A stretch of 64,000 nucleotides of DNA from Crocinitomicaceae bacterium (GCA_024639405.1 JAHEIL010000048.1:1-64000), one strand, 5' to 3'. Positions 1 to 8,271 are shown, counted from the first letter of the stretch. Program-made: numbers and translations. Notes: generated by a model not told the origin, from the letters alone.

Positions 1-28
1 CCTGAGCCAGGATCAAACTCTCCGTTGT
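1..28 (-). rRNA. rrs: 16S rRNA, 5' end only
   Basis: The first 21 bases are the reverse complement of the universal 16S 5' primer site (AGAGTTTGATCCTGGCTCAG). The gene therefore starts near base 28 on the minus strand and runs out of the window to the left. Only about 28 nt of the mature RNA are here. The rest of the rRNA operon lies outside the window. Confidence 0.95.
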
Positions 29-90
29 AAAAACTTTGAATTTTGTTGTGGCTAGTTTAATTTAATTTCTTACGCTGTTTCCTTATTTCT

Positions 91-109
91 CAATATTTCA
101 AAGAACTCT
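91..109 (-). promoter_or_regulatory. rRNA leader boxA-like antitermination site
   Basis: Read on the minus strand the leader contains GTTCTTTGAAATATTG about 65 nt before 16S. It resembles a Nus-factor boxA in place and sequence. The assignment rests on position and similarity only. The rest of 29-357 is A/T-rich spacer leader. Confidence 0.4.
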
Positions 110-194
110 CTTGTTAGTTATAAGATGTTAATCTCAATTAACCATTGATCGCTTTTTACTTTTTACTTAATCCAATCTCGTTCGATTGGGGTTG

Positions 195-224
195 CAAAGG
201 TAATCAGTTATTTTATTCTGACAA
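195..224 (-). promoter_or_regulatory. rRNA operon promoter P2 (proximal)
   Basis: On the minus strand: TTG (222-224), a 19-nt spacer, then TACCTTTG (195-202). This matches the Bacteroidota housekeeping sigma consensus TTG / TAnnTTTG. The -33 region reads TTGTCA, as in P1, and an A/T-rich tract lies upstream. Transcription would start near 189 and run into the 16S leader. Confidence 0.8.
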
Positions 225-357
225 GCTTTTTTTAAAGTTTTTTTCACTTTTTTTTCTTTTCGACTCTTTTAAAGCTACTTAAAGATCTTTTAATGATTTA
301 TTATTAAAACCCTAACCTCCACTGTCAATCTTATTTACTTACCGTTGTAAGCGGGTG

Positions 358-387
358 CAAAGATAGACACTCTTTTTATATTGACAA
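358..387 (-). promoter_or_regulatory. rRNA operon promoter P1 (distal)
   Basis: On the minus strand: TTG (385-387), a 19-nt spacer, then TATCTTTG (358-365). This is a full match to the Bacteroidota consensus. It lies 163 bp upstream of P2, has the same spacing and the same TTGTCA start, and is preceded by A/T tracts that could act as UP elements. Together P1 and P2 account for most of the gene-free stretch 29-476, which otherwise holds only leader sequence. Confidence 0.82.
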
Positions 388-476
388 GGGTTTTTAACAA
401 TCTTTTTTTGAAAAAGTTTTATTGCTTTACTTAACTCATTGAAAAATATAGGTTTGGTGATGAAAGATTTTTAAAT

Positions 477-1451
477 TTATTTTGATAAATCTACTAATTC
501 TTCAATAATTCTAAGTTTTTGATTGAAATCTTGTGATAATTTACCTATATTATTTAAATCGTGTAAGCAAACTTTATTGTTTTTAATGGAAACCATTTTA
601 TTAGTGTTGCCTGCAATTAATTCATTTACTGCAAAATTACCCATTGAAGTGCCTAATATACGATCAAACGCAGAAGGTGAACCGCCTCTTTGTATATGAC
701 CTAATATTGTTTGCTTGATATCAACACCTTCTAAATATGGTTTTACTTTTTCAATAATAATCGATGAATTGCCAGCATCATCGCCTTCTGCTACAATAAC
801 GATCGTTGCTTTTATATTTTCTCTATTTGACTTAATTTGTTGAACCAACTTCAAGATATCAGTTTGTTCTTCTGGGATAAGTACCGTTTCTATAGCAGAT
901 CCTAAAGCACTATCAATTGCCAAAGAACCCGCATCTTTGCCCATAACTTCAACTAAAAAAACACGGTGGTGACTACTCGCTGTGTCACGTATTTTATCAA
1001 TGGAAGCTACAACTGTATTTAAAGCAGTATCAAATCCGATGGTATAATCAGTGCCTTTTATGTCGTTGTCAATTGTTCCAGGTATACCGATGATTGGGAT
1101 ATTCATCTCTTTCCCTAATAACATAGCTCCTGCAAATGTTCCATCTCCACCAATTACGATCAATCCATCAATTTCTTCTTTTCTTAAAAATTCTATCGCT
1201 TTACCTCTTCCTTCTAATGTCATAAATTCTTTACATCTAGCTGTTCCTATAATAGTACCTCCTAGTTGAATACAATTTTCAACATCTTTTGATTCCATGA
1301 TTCGACCTCTTCCTTCTAACATACCTTGATAACCATCGTAAATAGCAAACGGAATGCAATTAAAATGTAAACACGTTTGAACAATCGAACGAATTGCTGC
1401 GTTCATGCCAGGAGCATCACCTCCAGAAGTTAAAAAGGCTATTTTTTTCAT
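477..1451 (-). CDS. pfkA: ATP-dependent 6-phosphofructokinase
   Basis: Phosphorylates fructose 6-phosphate to fructose 1,6-bisphosphate, the committed step of glycolysis, in the cytoplasm. The 324 aa length is that of the short bacterial ATP-PFK. Visible are the N-terminal nucleotide-binding GGDAPGMNAAIR (residues 10-21), GGDGTF (101-106) with Gly at the position that favours ATP over pyrophosphate, and catalytic PGTIDND (124-130). The C-terminal half carries the substrate-binding GHIQRGGSPSAFDR. The ATG start gives the canonical MKKIAFLTSGG. An AAGGAGG motif lies about 24 nt upstream, too far for a normal Shine-Dalgarno. The gene sits directly upstream of, and codirectional with, the rRNA promoters; no clear terminator separates them. 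Confidence 0.95.
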   Translation of the reverse strand: MKKIAFLTSGGDAPGMNAAIRSIVQTCLHFNCIPFAIYDGYQGMLEGRGRIMESKDVENCIQLGGTIIGTARCKEFMTLEGRGKAIEFLRKEEIDGLIVIGGDGTFAGAMLLGKEMNIPIIGIPGTIDNDIKGTDYTIGFDTALNTVVASIDKIRDTASSHHRVFLVEVMGKDAGSLAIDSALGSAIETVLIPEEQTDILKLVQQIKSNRENIKATIVIVAEGDDAGNSSIIIEKVKPYLEGVDIKQTILGHIQRGGSPSAFDRILGTSMGNFAVNELIAGNTNKMVSIKNNKVCLHDLNNIGKLSQDFNQKLRIIEELVDLSK

Positions 1452-1564
1452 ATTAATAGTTGTTAAAAAGATTTCCTCCTTCTAAGTTAGTGAATATTCG
1501 TGTTTTTTAGTAATATTAGGATAGAATTTATGGAAAATAGTTTTTTATGCATCTCTAAGAAGTT

Positions 1565-2152
1565 ATGGGTTTAATTAAACGTTTATATTATAAATCATTA
1601 ACAGATGAAGCTTTGGTTGATTTAATTAAAAATCAAGAGGCGGAAGCTTTTAGTGAACTTTATATGCGTTATGCTCATCTTGTAATAGGTGTTTGCATGA
1701 AATACCTGAAAAATAAAATGCTCGCTGAAGATCTTACGATGCAAGTATTTGAGAAAATTCAACATAAATTGATTACTCATTCGGTTTCAAATTTCAAGTC
1801 ATGGCTGTATATGGTGACTAAAAATGAATGCTTTATGTATTTAAGGTCAATAAAAAGCTATAATGAAACAGCCGATTTTACAACCCTAACAAATGAAGAT
1901 GAAGAAGATGATCCCGTTTTAAAAGATATTAAATACAATCTTCTAGAACAGCATTTGAACGATTTAAAAGAAGAACAACGAGAATGTTTGGTTCGGTTTT
2001 ACATAATGAATGAATCATATGTAGAAATTAGTGATGCACTTAAAATTAGTATCAAGCAAGTTAAAAGTGCTTTGCAAAACGGGAAACGGAATCTTAAAAT
2101 TAATTTAGAAAAAAACAGCATTTTCATAGAAAATAACAACGATGAAGATTAA
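1565..2152 (+). CDS. ECF-type RNA polymerase sigma factor
   Basis: A 195 aa sigma-70 family protein of the extracytoplasmic-function class. Region 2 covers about residues 25-90 (AFSELYMRYAHLVIGVCMKY... with core-binding and -10 helices) and region 4 about 130-185, ending in an HTH (YVEISDALKISIKQVKSALQNG). Regions 1 and 3 are absent, as usual for ECF sigmas. It overlaps the next gene by 11 nt, so the two are translationally coupled. That partner is a membrane protein and a candidate anti-sigma factor. The regulon cannot be told from the sequence. Confidence 0.88.
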   Translation: MGLIKRLYYKSLTDEALVDLIKNQEAEAFSELYMRYAHLVIGVCMKYLKNKMLAEDLTMQVFEKIQHKLITHSVSNFKSWLYMVTKNECFMYLRSIKSYNETADFTTLTNEDEEDDPVLKDIKYNLLEQHLNDLKEEQRECLVRFYIMNESYVEISDALKISIKQVKSALQNGKRNLKINLEKNSIFIENNNDED

Positions 2153-3203
2153 ATTATTAAATAGATCCACTATTCAACGCTATTTTTCTGAGAAAAACCA
2201 GAAGAAACGAAATGCAATAGAACAACAAGCACAAACAAGTTTGTTTGAATCTGACGCGTTGGAAGGTTGGGAATTACTTGCAACTGATTCGTTTGATTTC
2301 AAAAAGTTGGATCGGCGTTTTGGACCAAAAGATTATTTTTTTACAAAAGGTTTAATTGGTTTAATAGCTCTATCTGTTATTGGGAGCATTCTCTTGTTTC
2401 AAATCAAACCTACAACTTCTGTAATAAAACAAACTAAGAAAAGATTTGAACTAACAACAAGAATCAATACTGACAATAATAAAACGACTCCTATTCTATT
2501 AAATGAACACACAAACGAAAAAAATAACAACTCCATTACAATTGTTCCTTTTAAAAAATCGGTTAACATTAAACCAACAAATCATATAGATTTTGAGTTC
2601 ACACAATTACGACTTCCATTTAAAGGAGCCAACGGAATACAAACGATACCCAATAGAGCAATTTCAATTCAAACCAAAAAAGGAGCTGAATTTTATTTGT
2701 ATGCGCTTAAACTAGTTGATTATAGAAATTATCGTTCAAAACAAATAAAGATAACAACAGATGGATTCATTACAGGAACACCTGCAAACATAAATGAAGC
2801 TTCTAAAACAAATGCAGATGAATTGGAAAATAAAATCAATTTTACCTACATAGAATTTTTAGGAAAAGCGATGGAAGTTTTTTCAAAAAATGACTATATA
2901 AAGTCTCTTTGGTATTTTAAAACAATATTAGCTAATTACCCTGATGATGTCAATGCTCTGTTTTACAGTGGCATCTGCTGGTTTCAATTAAAAGAGTATG
3001 ACAATGCAACAACTGCTTTTCAAAAGGTAGTTGACGCGCCTTTTTCTAACTTTAACGAAGAAGCAGAGTGGTATACTGCACTTTCTCTTTTGAAACTACA
3101 TCGAATCGAAGCAGCCGAAACAAAGTTGGCTGAAATAATTCGATTGAATGGTTTTTATGCAACACAAGCAAAAAAACATATTATCACAATTAGTACTTAT
3201 TAG
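2142..3203 (+). CDS. Membrane protein with TPRs, candidate anti-sigma partner
   Basis: 353 aa. A basic N-terminal cytoplasmic stretch (1-66) contains SLFESDALEGWELL, similar to the ADALEGY-like segment near the N-terminus of many Bacteroidota membrane proteins encoded after ECF sigmas. One transmembrane helix follows at about 68-87, then a low-complexity periplasmic linker and tetratricopeptide-like helices at about 225-345 (AMEVFSKNDYIKSLWYFKTI; DDVNALFYSGICWFQLKEYD). It overlaps the sigma gene by 11 nt. A sigma-binding role is inferred from operon structure and topology; no ZAS-type zinc motif is seen. The periplasmic TPRs could sense or bind a partner. Downstream, 3204-3275 separates it from a convergent gene, without a clear terminator. 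Confidence 0.6.
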   Translation: MKIKLLNRSTIQRYFSEKNQKKRNAIEQQAQTSLFESDALEGWELLATDSFDFKKLDRRFGPKDYFFTKGLIGLIALSVIGSILLFQIKPTTSVIKQTKKRFELTTRINTDNNKTTPILLNEHTNEKNNNSITIVPFKKSVNIKPTNHIDFEFTQLRLPFKGANGIQTIPNRAISIQTKKGAEFYLYALKLVDYRNYRSKQIKITTDGFITGTPANINEASKTNADELENKINFTYIEFLGKAMEVFSKNDYIKSLWYFKTILANYPDDVNALFYSGICWFQLKEYDNATTAFQKVVDAPFSNFNEEAEWYTALSLLKLHRIEAAETKLAEIIRLNGFYATQAKKHIITISTY

Positions 3204-3275
3204 ATAATATCTTTTAAGTATAAAAAAAGTTTAAGCTTAAAAGAAAGAAAAGAAAAATATTTGAAAATAATTTTT

Positions 3276-4439
3276 TTAACCTTTATAATTAAATACTGAT
3301 TTTTGCTCGTTCACCATACGCTTTAATAATGGATTGGGACGATAACGATCTTCGCCATATTCGTCGAATAGTTGATTTAATGTGTCAAGAACAGTTGAAT
3401 AGCCTATTTCTTCCGCCCACTTTAATAATCCTTTTGGATAGTTTACGCCTTTTGTCATGGCAATGTCAACATCTCCGGCAGATGCAACTTGCATAAATAC
3501 AGCATCAAACGCTTCATTGATTAACATAGCGAGGATTCGATTAGAAATTTTCTTTCCAAGCACCTCATCTTGTGTGGCAGAAGGTACAATTGCATTTTCT
3601 GAATAATCATAAAATCCACGCCCCGTTTTTCGGCCAAAATAACCTGCTTCTTTGTGGCGTTTTTGCGTAAACGAAGGTTTAAATCGTGGGTCAAAATAAA
3701 AAGCTTCAAAAACAGATTCAGTTACTGTATAATTCACATCATTTCCAATGTAATCCATCAAGGTAAAAGGTCCCATTTTAAACCCAATAGATGTCATTGC
3801 CCAATCGATTGTTGCAAAATCTGCCATTCCTTCTTCATAAATTCTTAACGCTTCACCATAAAATGGGCGAGCTACTCTGTTCACTATAAAACCTGGAGTG
3901 TCTTTACATACAACTCCAAATTTACCCCAAGAATCAATTAATGCTTTTGAAAAATCTAATGTTTCTAAACTCGTTTGAACAGCTGGGATGATTTCAACCA
4001 AAGGCATTAATGGTGCTGGATTAAAAAAATGAATTCCAATCACACGTGAAGGATTTGTTAAAGCTGCTCCAATTGAAGCAATTGACAAGGATGAAGTGTT
4101 AGATGCCAAAATACACTCATCCGAAACAACTGCTTCTAATTGTTTGAAAACGGAATGTTTTATTTCTAATTTTTCAACAATTGCTTCGATCACTATTTTA
4201 CATGCTCTAAAATCTGCAATATCTGTAGAATAACTAATTCTTCCTTGAATATTAATTTTGTCATCTGCTGATAGTGTGTTTTTCTCAACCAATCGCGCCA
4301 AAATCTTGTCCAAATTGTTTTCAGCTTTTGTTAATACATCTTGATTTAAATCAACCAACACGACTTCACATGCATGTTGAGCTGCCACTTGAGCAATTCC
4401 AGCACCCATTGTTCCCGCACCTAATACTCCTACTACCAT
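3276..4439 (-). CDS. paaH: 3-hydroxyacyl-CoA dehydrogenase (PaaH/HbdA type)
   Basis: NAD-dependent oxidation of a 3-hydroxyacyl-CoA, in beta-oxidation or the phenylacetate pathway (3-hydroxyadipyl-CoA). The Rossmann motif GVLGAGTMGAGIAQVAA lies at residues 4-20, and the catalytic region HFFNPAPLMPLVEI at about 137-150. Two C-terminal 3HCDH helical domains follow, the second around 295-375 (ISNRILAMLINEAF...). The 387 aa length fits the two-domain PaaH-like form. The paaG-like hydratase lies about 550 bp upstream on the same strand, which suggests a shared pathway interrupted by an inserted small gene. No paaA-E or paaK genes are in the window, so phenylacetate use is not shown; general fatty-acid or butyryl-CoA metabolism remains possible. 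Confidence 0.82.
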   Translation of the reverse strand: MVVGVLGAGTMGAGIAQVAAQHACEVVLVDLNQDVLTKAENNLDKILARLVEKNTLSADDKINIQGRISYSTDIADFRACKIVIEAIVEKLEIKHSVFKQLEAVVSDECILASNTSSLSIASIGAALTNPSRVIGIHFFNPAPLMPLVEIIPAVQTSLETLDFSKALIDSWGKFGVVCKDTPGFIVNRVARPFYGEALRIYEEGMADFATIDWAMTSIGFKMGPFTLMDYIGNDVNYTVTESVFEAFYFDPRFKPSFTQKRHKEAGYFGRKTGRGFYDYSENAIVPSATQDEVLGKKISNRILAMLINEAFDAVFMQVASAGDVDIAMTKGVNYPKGLLKWAEEIGYSTVLDTLNQLFDEYGEDRYRPNPLLKRMVNEQKSVFNYKG

Positions 4440-4452
4440 ATTTTAGATTTTT

Positions 4453-4479
4453 TGACTTTTGGAGTCAAGATACAGGACT
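4453..4479 (+). repeat. Inverted copy of the repeat flanking the four-helix-bundle gene
   Basis: Plus-strand GACTTTTGGAGTCAAGATACAGGACT. It shares the order GACTT - TTGGAGTCA - GA - CAGGA with the two repeats at 4904-4981 when those are read on the minus strand. The gene 4530-4883 is therefore bracketed by imperfect inverted repeats. The element also contains a small palindrome (TTGACT / AGTCAA). Confidence 0.5.
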
Positions 4480-4529
4480 TATTTCAAAAAACAATTCCAA
4501 TATGAATCCAATAGTAAAGTTATTTTTTT

Positions 4530-4883
4530 TTATTTTAATGCATTTATTTTCCGTTTCAACCCACCAATCATTCGTTGATTAATGTGTAATTTTTCTATAA
4601 TAAAATCTACTTCAATAGCGAAAATTTCATTACATAGTAATAATTGTGTTTCCAATTCATATGAAGAAGAAATTGCAATACTCAAAAAATGAAGAAATTC
4701 TTTATCTGATGTTCTTCCTGAACCTTCTGCAATATTAGAAGGAATTGAAATAGCACATCTTTGAATTTGACTTTTTAAACCATATTTTTCTTCAGAAGGT
4801 AATTTAACACATAAATCATAAACATCTTTTACGATATTAAATGAATCTTTCCAAATTCCTAGATCTCTAAAGTTATGTTTCAT
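4530..4883 (-). CDS. Four-helix-bundle protein (S23 / 23S rRNA intervening-sequence family)
   Basis: 117 aa, typical of the orphan four-helix-bundle family related to proteins encoded in 23S rRNA intervening sequences and to the Avd accessory proteins of diversity-generating retroelements. Diagnostic segments are LGIWKDSFNIVKDVYDLC (N-terminal helix), LPSEEKYGLKSQIQRCAISIPSNIAEG and the helix with SYELETQLLL. The biochemical role of orphan members is unknown; nucleic-acid binding as a homopentamer is known for relatives. No reverse transcriptase, template/variable repeat or group II intron domain is present here. It sits between the paaH- and paaG-like genes and is flanked by short repeats, which suggests insertion. 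Confidence 0.85.
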   Translation of the reverse strand: MKHNFRDLGIWKDSFNIVKDVYDLCVKLPSEEKYGLKSQIQRCAISIPSNIAEGSGRTSDKEFLHFLSIAISSSYELETQLLLCNEIFAIEVDFIIEKLHINQRMIGGLKRKINALK

Positions 4884-4903
4884 ATTCCAGAATAATTTTT
4901 TAT

Positions 4904-4981
4904 TTTCTTACCTCCTGACTCCAATTACCCCAAGTCAAATCTTCAATCTTTCTTAACTCCTGACTCCAATTATCCCAAGTC
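4904..4981. repeat. Pair of 33-bp direct repeats upstream of the four-helix-bundle gene
   Basis: Copies at 4904-4936 and 4949-4981 (period 45) read TTTCTTA-CTCCTGACTCCAATTA-CCCAAGTC and differ at two positions. Read on the minus strand they resemble the single copy at 4453-4479 on the other side of the gene, in opposite orientation. They fill the gap between the four-helix-bundle gene and paaG. Confidence 0.7.
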
Positions 4982-4989
4982 TATTTTAT

Positions 4990-5763
4990 CTATTCCCCCT
5001 TAAAAACAGGTTTTCTCTTTTCTAAAAAAGCGTTCACTCCTTCTCTAAAATCATAGGTTAAGCCAGCTTCTGTTTGCAACGTCTCTTCCAATGCAAGTTG
5101 TTCTGTCAAGGTGTTTCCATAACTTTCATTAACTGCTTTTTTGGTCAAGCCTAACGCTCTTGTCGGCATCAAAGCTATTGATTTTGAGAAAGCATTTACT
5201 TCCTCATCAAACAATTCATCTTCTACCGCTTTGTATATCATATTTAATTGATCCGCTTGCTCACCAGATATTTTATCACCCGTCATGAATAAAGCCATTG
5301 CTTTTTGAGTTCCAATTATTCTTGGTAAAAAATAAGTACCTCCTGAATCAGGAATTAAACCAATTTTCGAAAATGCTTGAACAAAAGCGGCACTCTTCTT
5401 CGCAATTGTAATATCACAAGCCAACGCAATATTAGCGCCTGCTCCAGCTGCCACACCATTTACTGCTGCAATGATTGGCTTTTCTATTGTTCGAATTCGT
5501 TCTATTATTGGATTGTAATGGTCTCGAACAATTGCTTGTAATTCTGGTCCTTCTGGATCAATTGCTTCTGACAAATCTTGGCCAGCGCAAAACGCTTTTC
5601 CTTCACCTGTTAATACAATTACTCTAACTTGGTCATTCAATGCTGCTTTGTCTAATTCACTTTGTAATAATAAAGCCATTGCTTTGTTGAAAGAATTAAA
5701 AACGGCAGGTCGATTTAATTTCAATTGACACACTCCATTTTCGATCGTTGTAAGAATTTCCAT
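4990..5763 (-). CDS. paaG: Enoyl-CoA hydratase/isomerase family protein (PaaG type)
   Basis: Crotonase-fold acyl-CoA hydratase or isomerase. It most resembles PaaG, the 2-(1,2-epoxy-1,2-dihydrophenyl)acetyl-CoA isomerase. Seen are the CoA-binding GEGKAFCAGQDL, the oxyanion-hole NGVAAGAGANIALACD, and IGLIPDSGGTYFLPRIIG, with Asp in place of the hydratase Glu as in PaaG. The ORF track begins at 5793, but a -7-like TATCTTCG overlaps that extension, and family proteins start near MEILTTIENG; the start at 5763 gives 257 aa. It lies upstream of the PaaH-like gene on the same strand. The exact substrate is inferred. Confidence 0.8.
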   Translation of the reverse strand: MEILTTIENGVCQLKLNRPAVFNSFNKAMALLLQSELDKAALNDQVRVIVLTGEGKAFCAGQDLSEAIDPEGPELQAIVRDHYNPIIERIRTIEKPIIAAVNGVAAGAGANIALACDITIAKKSAAFVQAFSKIGLIPDSGGTYFLPRIIGTQKAMALFMTGDKISGEQADQLNMIYKAVEDELFDEEVNAFSKSIALMPTRALGLTKKAVNESYGNTLTEQLALEETLQTEAGLTYDFREGVNAFLEKRKPVFKGE

Positions 5764-5839
5764 TTTCAAAAATTTTATGCAACGAAGATACAATATACTC
5801 CTGAATTAGCTTTAATTTCTGGCTAAAAACAAGTAGTTT

Positions 5840-6856
5840 TTACATTTTATAGATTTCGTTCATTTTTTTAATTCGATCCATCAATACTATTTGTAAACTG
5901 AGTGGCTTGTTTACTTTTATTTCTCCCCCAAATGATAAAAGTGTTCGAATTAATTCTTCTGATACCAACACTTCTAATTTAAACAATGTGAATTTTGTGG
6001 TTTCTTTTATTTTTTCTTGAGAAGCATGCAATGGTTGAGTGGCAATGTATTTGGCGGCGATTGGATTCGCCTCTAGTTCAATTTTTACAGGGTTTTCATT
6101 GTTACTTGCTGAAATTCCTACCGCATATTTAAAATAAGAGTCAGGATTGAAATCTGTTGGTTTTTGAACAACTTCTTCCGTAATTGTTAACTCTTTTAAA
6201 CGGTCCAAAGCATACGTGATTATTGCTACTTTGTCTTGATCGAAACTTATTAAATACCATCTGTTTCGGTATTCTTTTAATAACAAAGGAACTACTTTTC
6301 TATTTTTAGGTTGGTCGGTAACAAAACTCGCATAAGAAAAAGTCACAAGTGTCGACGATTTAATTGCGTCTAATAATTGTGGTAAAAACTCACTTCCTCC
6401 AGTTGAAACAGCAGATTCAAATTGTATGTAGTTATTTATTTCTTGATCGTTTGGATTACTCGCAATAGAAACGCGATCCACAATTTTATCGATGGCATTT
6501 CCAAATTGTTTAAAAAGTTCAACTTCTCTAAATTGCATCAATGTGCTTACTGCAAACTTAATAGAACTCAAATCGTCTTCCGTTAAAGGAATATCATTGA
6601 TGGAAAAATCAGGATCTTCGTAATAATATCCTTTATTAATTTTGCTGTATTTGATGGGAGCGTCGTGTTCCATTTTCATGGAAAACATGTCTTTTTCGAT
6701 GGTTGAATCACAAATATTAACACCATCAATTGTGCCATACAATGCTTCTTCACAGGCTTCTCTTAGGTCCTGCTTTGTTGGAAATTTTTTATATTTATTT
6801 CGAATGCAGCGATCGATGATTCGATATCTAATAAGTGCATTCTTAATATGAGGCAT
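5840..6856 (-). CDS. WYL-domain transcriptional regulator
   Basis: 338 aa. The N-terminal third (MPHIKNALIRYRIIDRCIRN...) is the helical DNA-binding part seen in Bacteroidota WYL regulators. The WYL domain lies at about 165-240 (IKSSTLVTFSYASF; LLLKEYRNRWYLISFD), followed by a C-terminal WCX-like extension. WYL domains bind ligands, probably nucleic acids or nucleotides, and switch DNA binding. Only 2 nt separate it from the upstream 470 aa gene, so they are almost surely cotranscribed. No defence genes are adjacent. Confidence 0.85.
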   Translation of the reverse strand: MPHIKNALIRYRIIDRCIRNKYKKFPTKQDLREACEEALYGTIDGVNICDSTIEKDMFSMKMEHDAPIKYSKINKGYYYEDPDFSINDIPLTEDDLSSIKFAVSTLMQFREVELFKQFGNAIDKIVDRVSIASNPNDQEINNYIQFESAVSTGGSEFLPQLLDAIKSSTLVTFSYASFVTDQPKNRKVVPLLLKEYRNRWYLISFDQDKVAIITYALDRLKELTITEEVVQKPTDFNPDSYFKYAVGISASNNENPVKIELEANPIAAKYIATQPLHASQEKIKETTKFTLFKLEVLVSEELIRTLLSFGGEIKVNKPLSLQIVLMDRIKKMNEIYKM

Positions 6857-6858
6857 AA

Positions 6859-8271
6859 TTAATTCAAGGCTTTCTCTTGGTGATAACCAAACAATTCATA
6901 AAACTTAATTGCTTTTGCTACTTCTTCTGGAACATCTTCTTCCCAGTGTGCATTGGCTTTTATTTTAGACAAAACATCATCCGACATAATATGCAACAAA
7001 TGACTATCAAATTCTTCAATAGCCTCCATTTTATTATTGTCTTTCAAGTATTGCAATAAACCTTTCAAGTGTTTTGGAATGACTAATTCATTCAAGGAGT
7101 ATAAATCACCAGAATCCACTTCATTTGCTGGATAAACAAACATTTTTATATTGTGTCCGAATCCACGGCCAAATGCTTCCAATAATCCACCTGGTAGATT
7201 GTCGTAATAACGCTCATCAAAAATAGTATGTAGATTGTAAACACCAACGATTACACCCATGCGTTTTCCTTTGGCAATAGTGGCTAAATAATCAACCATT
7301 TTGTAATGCTTCAAATAATTAGAAATCATTACTGTATAACCCAAAGTACCTAAAAGTTCAGCGCGATCCACAAAATCTTTGTCAGAGATTTTTCCGTCTG
7401 CTGTTAAATCTTTCAGCGTTAATTCAAAAATTTCACAAACGTTTTCAGCTTGAACATCTTCTTCTTTCAAGAATTGTTTTCTGCCTGATTCGATCATGTC
7501 AATATGAACTTTTGTTACGGGTCTGAATCGGCCACGCATCAATAAAATATTCTTTTTGTATAAAGCTGCTGCAGGTTGTAAAACATTTCCACACAAATCA
7601 AACATTGTTGCATCTGTGATTCCTCTTTTCACTAGATTCAATGCTACGATTCGGTTGTCTATTTCTTCCATATCTGGACCAGAAACACGCAACATGTCTA
7701 TTTCCATTCGGTCACGGGGCAAGCGGTGTACTAAACTAGATAAAAATTCATTGAAATCTGCTGAAAAATAACATGCATGAACCAAATTTACCCCTAAAAT
7801 ACCCAATGCTTCTTGTTGCGCTTTGTGGCTATTATCATGCATTTGAATGTGCAAAATAACTTCGTTTGGCTCCGCTTCTAAATGCATTTGAAAACGAATA
7901 CCAACCCAACCTTGACCTTGATTTGTTTTGTGGTAATTTAATGATTCAACCGTATTACAAAAAGCAAAAAAGCGCGATTCTTTGTATTTATTAGGTAAAC
8001 GGTATTTTAATGTTTCATATTCCGTATTCAACATCGTAATTAAGCGCTCTTCACAAACGTAACGCGAAGCTTCACCATACATTGAATCAGATACTTTCAT
8101 ATCGTATGCTGACTGCGTATATGCTATTGTACCAGAACTACCTCCTGCTTTAAAAAAGTTAGCTGCAACTTCTTGACCTGCACCAATCTCAGCAAAACAT
8201 CCATAAATATCTGGAGTTAAGTTGATTTTAAGTGCTTTTTCTTCTGTTGTTAATCTACGTTCGTCAATCAT
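6859..8271 (-). CDS. Conserved protein of unknown function, 470 aa
   Basis: I recognise the N-terminal block (NLTPDIYGCFAEIGAGQEVA then FKAGGSSGTIAYTQSAYDM) as a family widespread in Bacteroidota. Automatic annotations give it unrelated enzyme or receptor names; I do not trust them and assign no function. It is soluble, with no signal peptide or membrane segment. An EF-hand-like DLTADGKISDKDFVDRAELL segment lies near residue 290, but this alone does not prove calcium binding. It ends 2 nt before the WYL regulator and starts about 46 nt after mbnH, so it may belong to a longer leftward transcript. Confidence 0.6.
   Translation of the reverse strand: MIDERRLTTEEKALKINLTPDIYGCFAEIGAGQEVAANFFKAGGSSGTIAYTQSAYDMKVSDSMYGEASRYVCEERLITMLNTEYETLKYRLPNKYKESRFFAFCNTVESLNYHKTNQGQGWVGIRFQMHLEAEPNEVILHIQMHDNSHKAQQEALGILGVNLVHACYFSADFNEFLSSLVHRLPRDRMEIDMLRVSGPDMEEIDNRIVALNLVKRGITDATMFDLCGNVLQPAAALYKKNILLMRGRFRPVTKVHIDMIESGRKQFLKEEDVQAENVCEIFELTLKDLTADGKISDKDFVDRAELLGTLGYTVMISNYLKHYKMVDYLATIAKGKRMGVIVGVYNLHTIFDERYYDNLPGGLLEAFGRGFGHNIKMFVYPANEVDSGDLYSLNELVIPKHLKGLLQYLKDNNKMEAIEEFDSHLLHIMSDDVLSKIKANAHWEEDVPEEVAKAIKFYELFGYHQEKALN

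Noticed and set aside
1472-1486. AAGGAGG on the minus strand upstream of pfkA as a Shine-Dalgarno site
   Set aside because: It lies about 24 nt before the ATG, too far for pairing, and no alternative start codon follows at a suitable distance.
3229-3242. TTTAAGCTTAAA palindrome between the TPR gene and paaH as a terminator
   Set aside because: The stem is A/T-only apart from one GC step, has no loop of normal size and no following T run.
4530-4883. Part of a diversity-generating retroelement or group II intron
   Set aside because: No reverse transcriptase, template/variable repeat pair or intron domain V-like hairpin is found around the four-helix-bundle gene.
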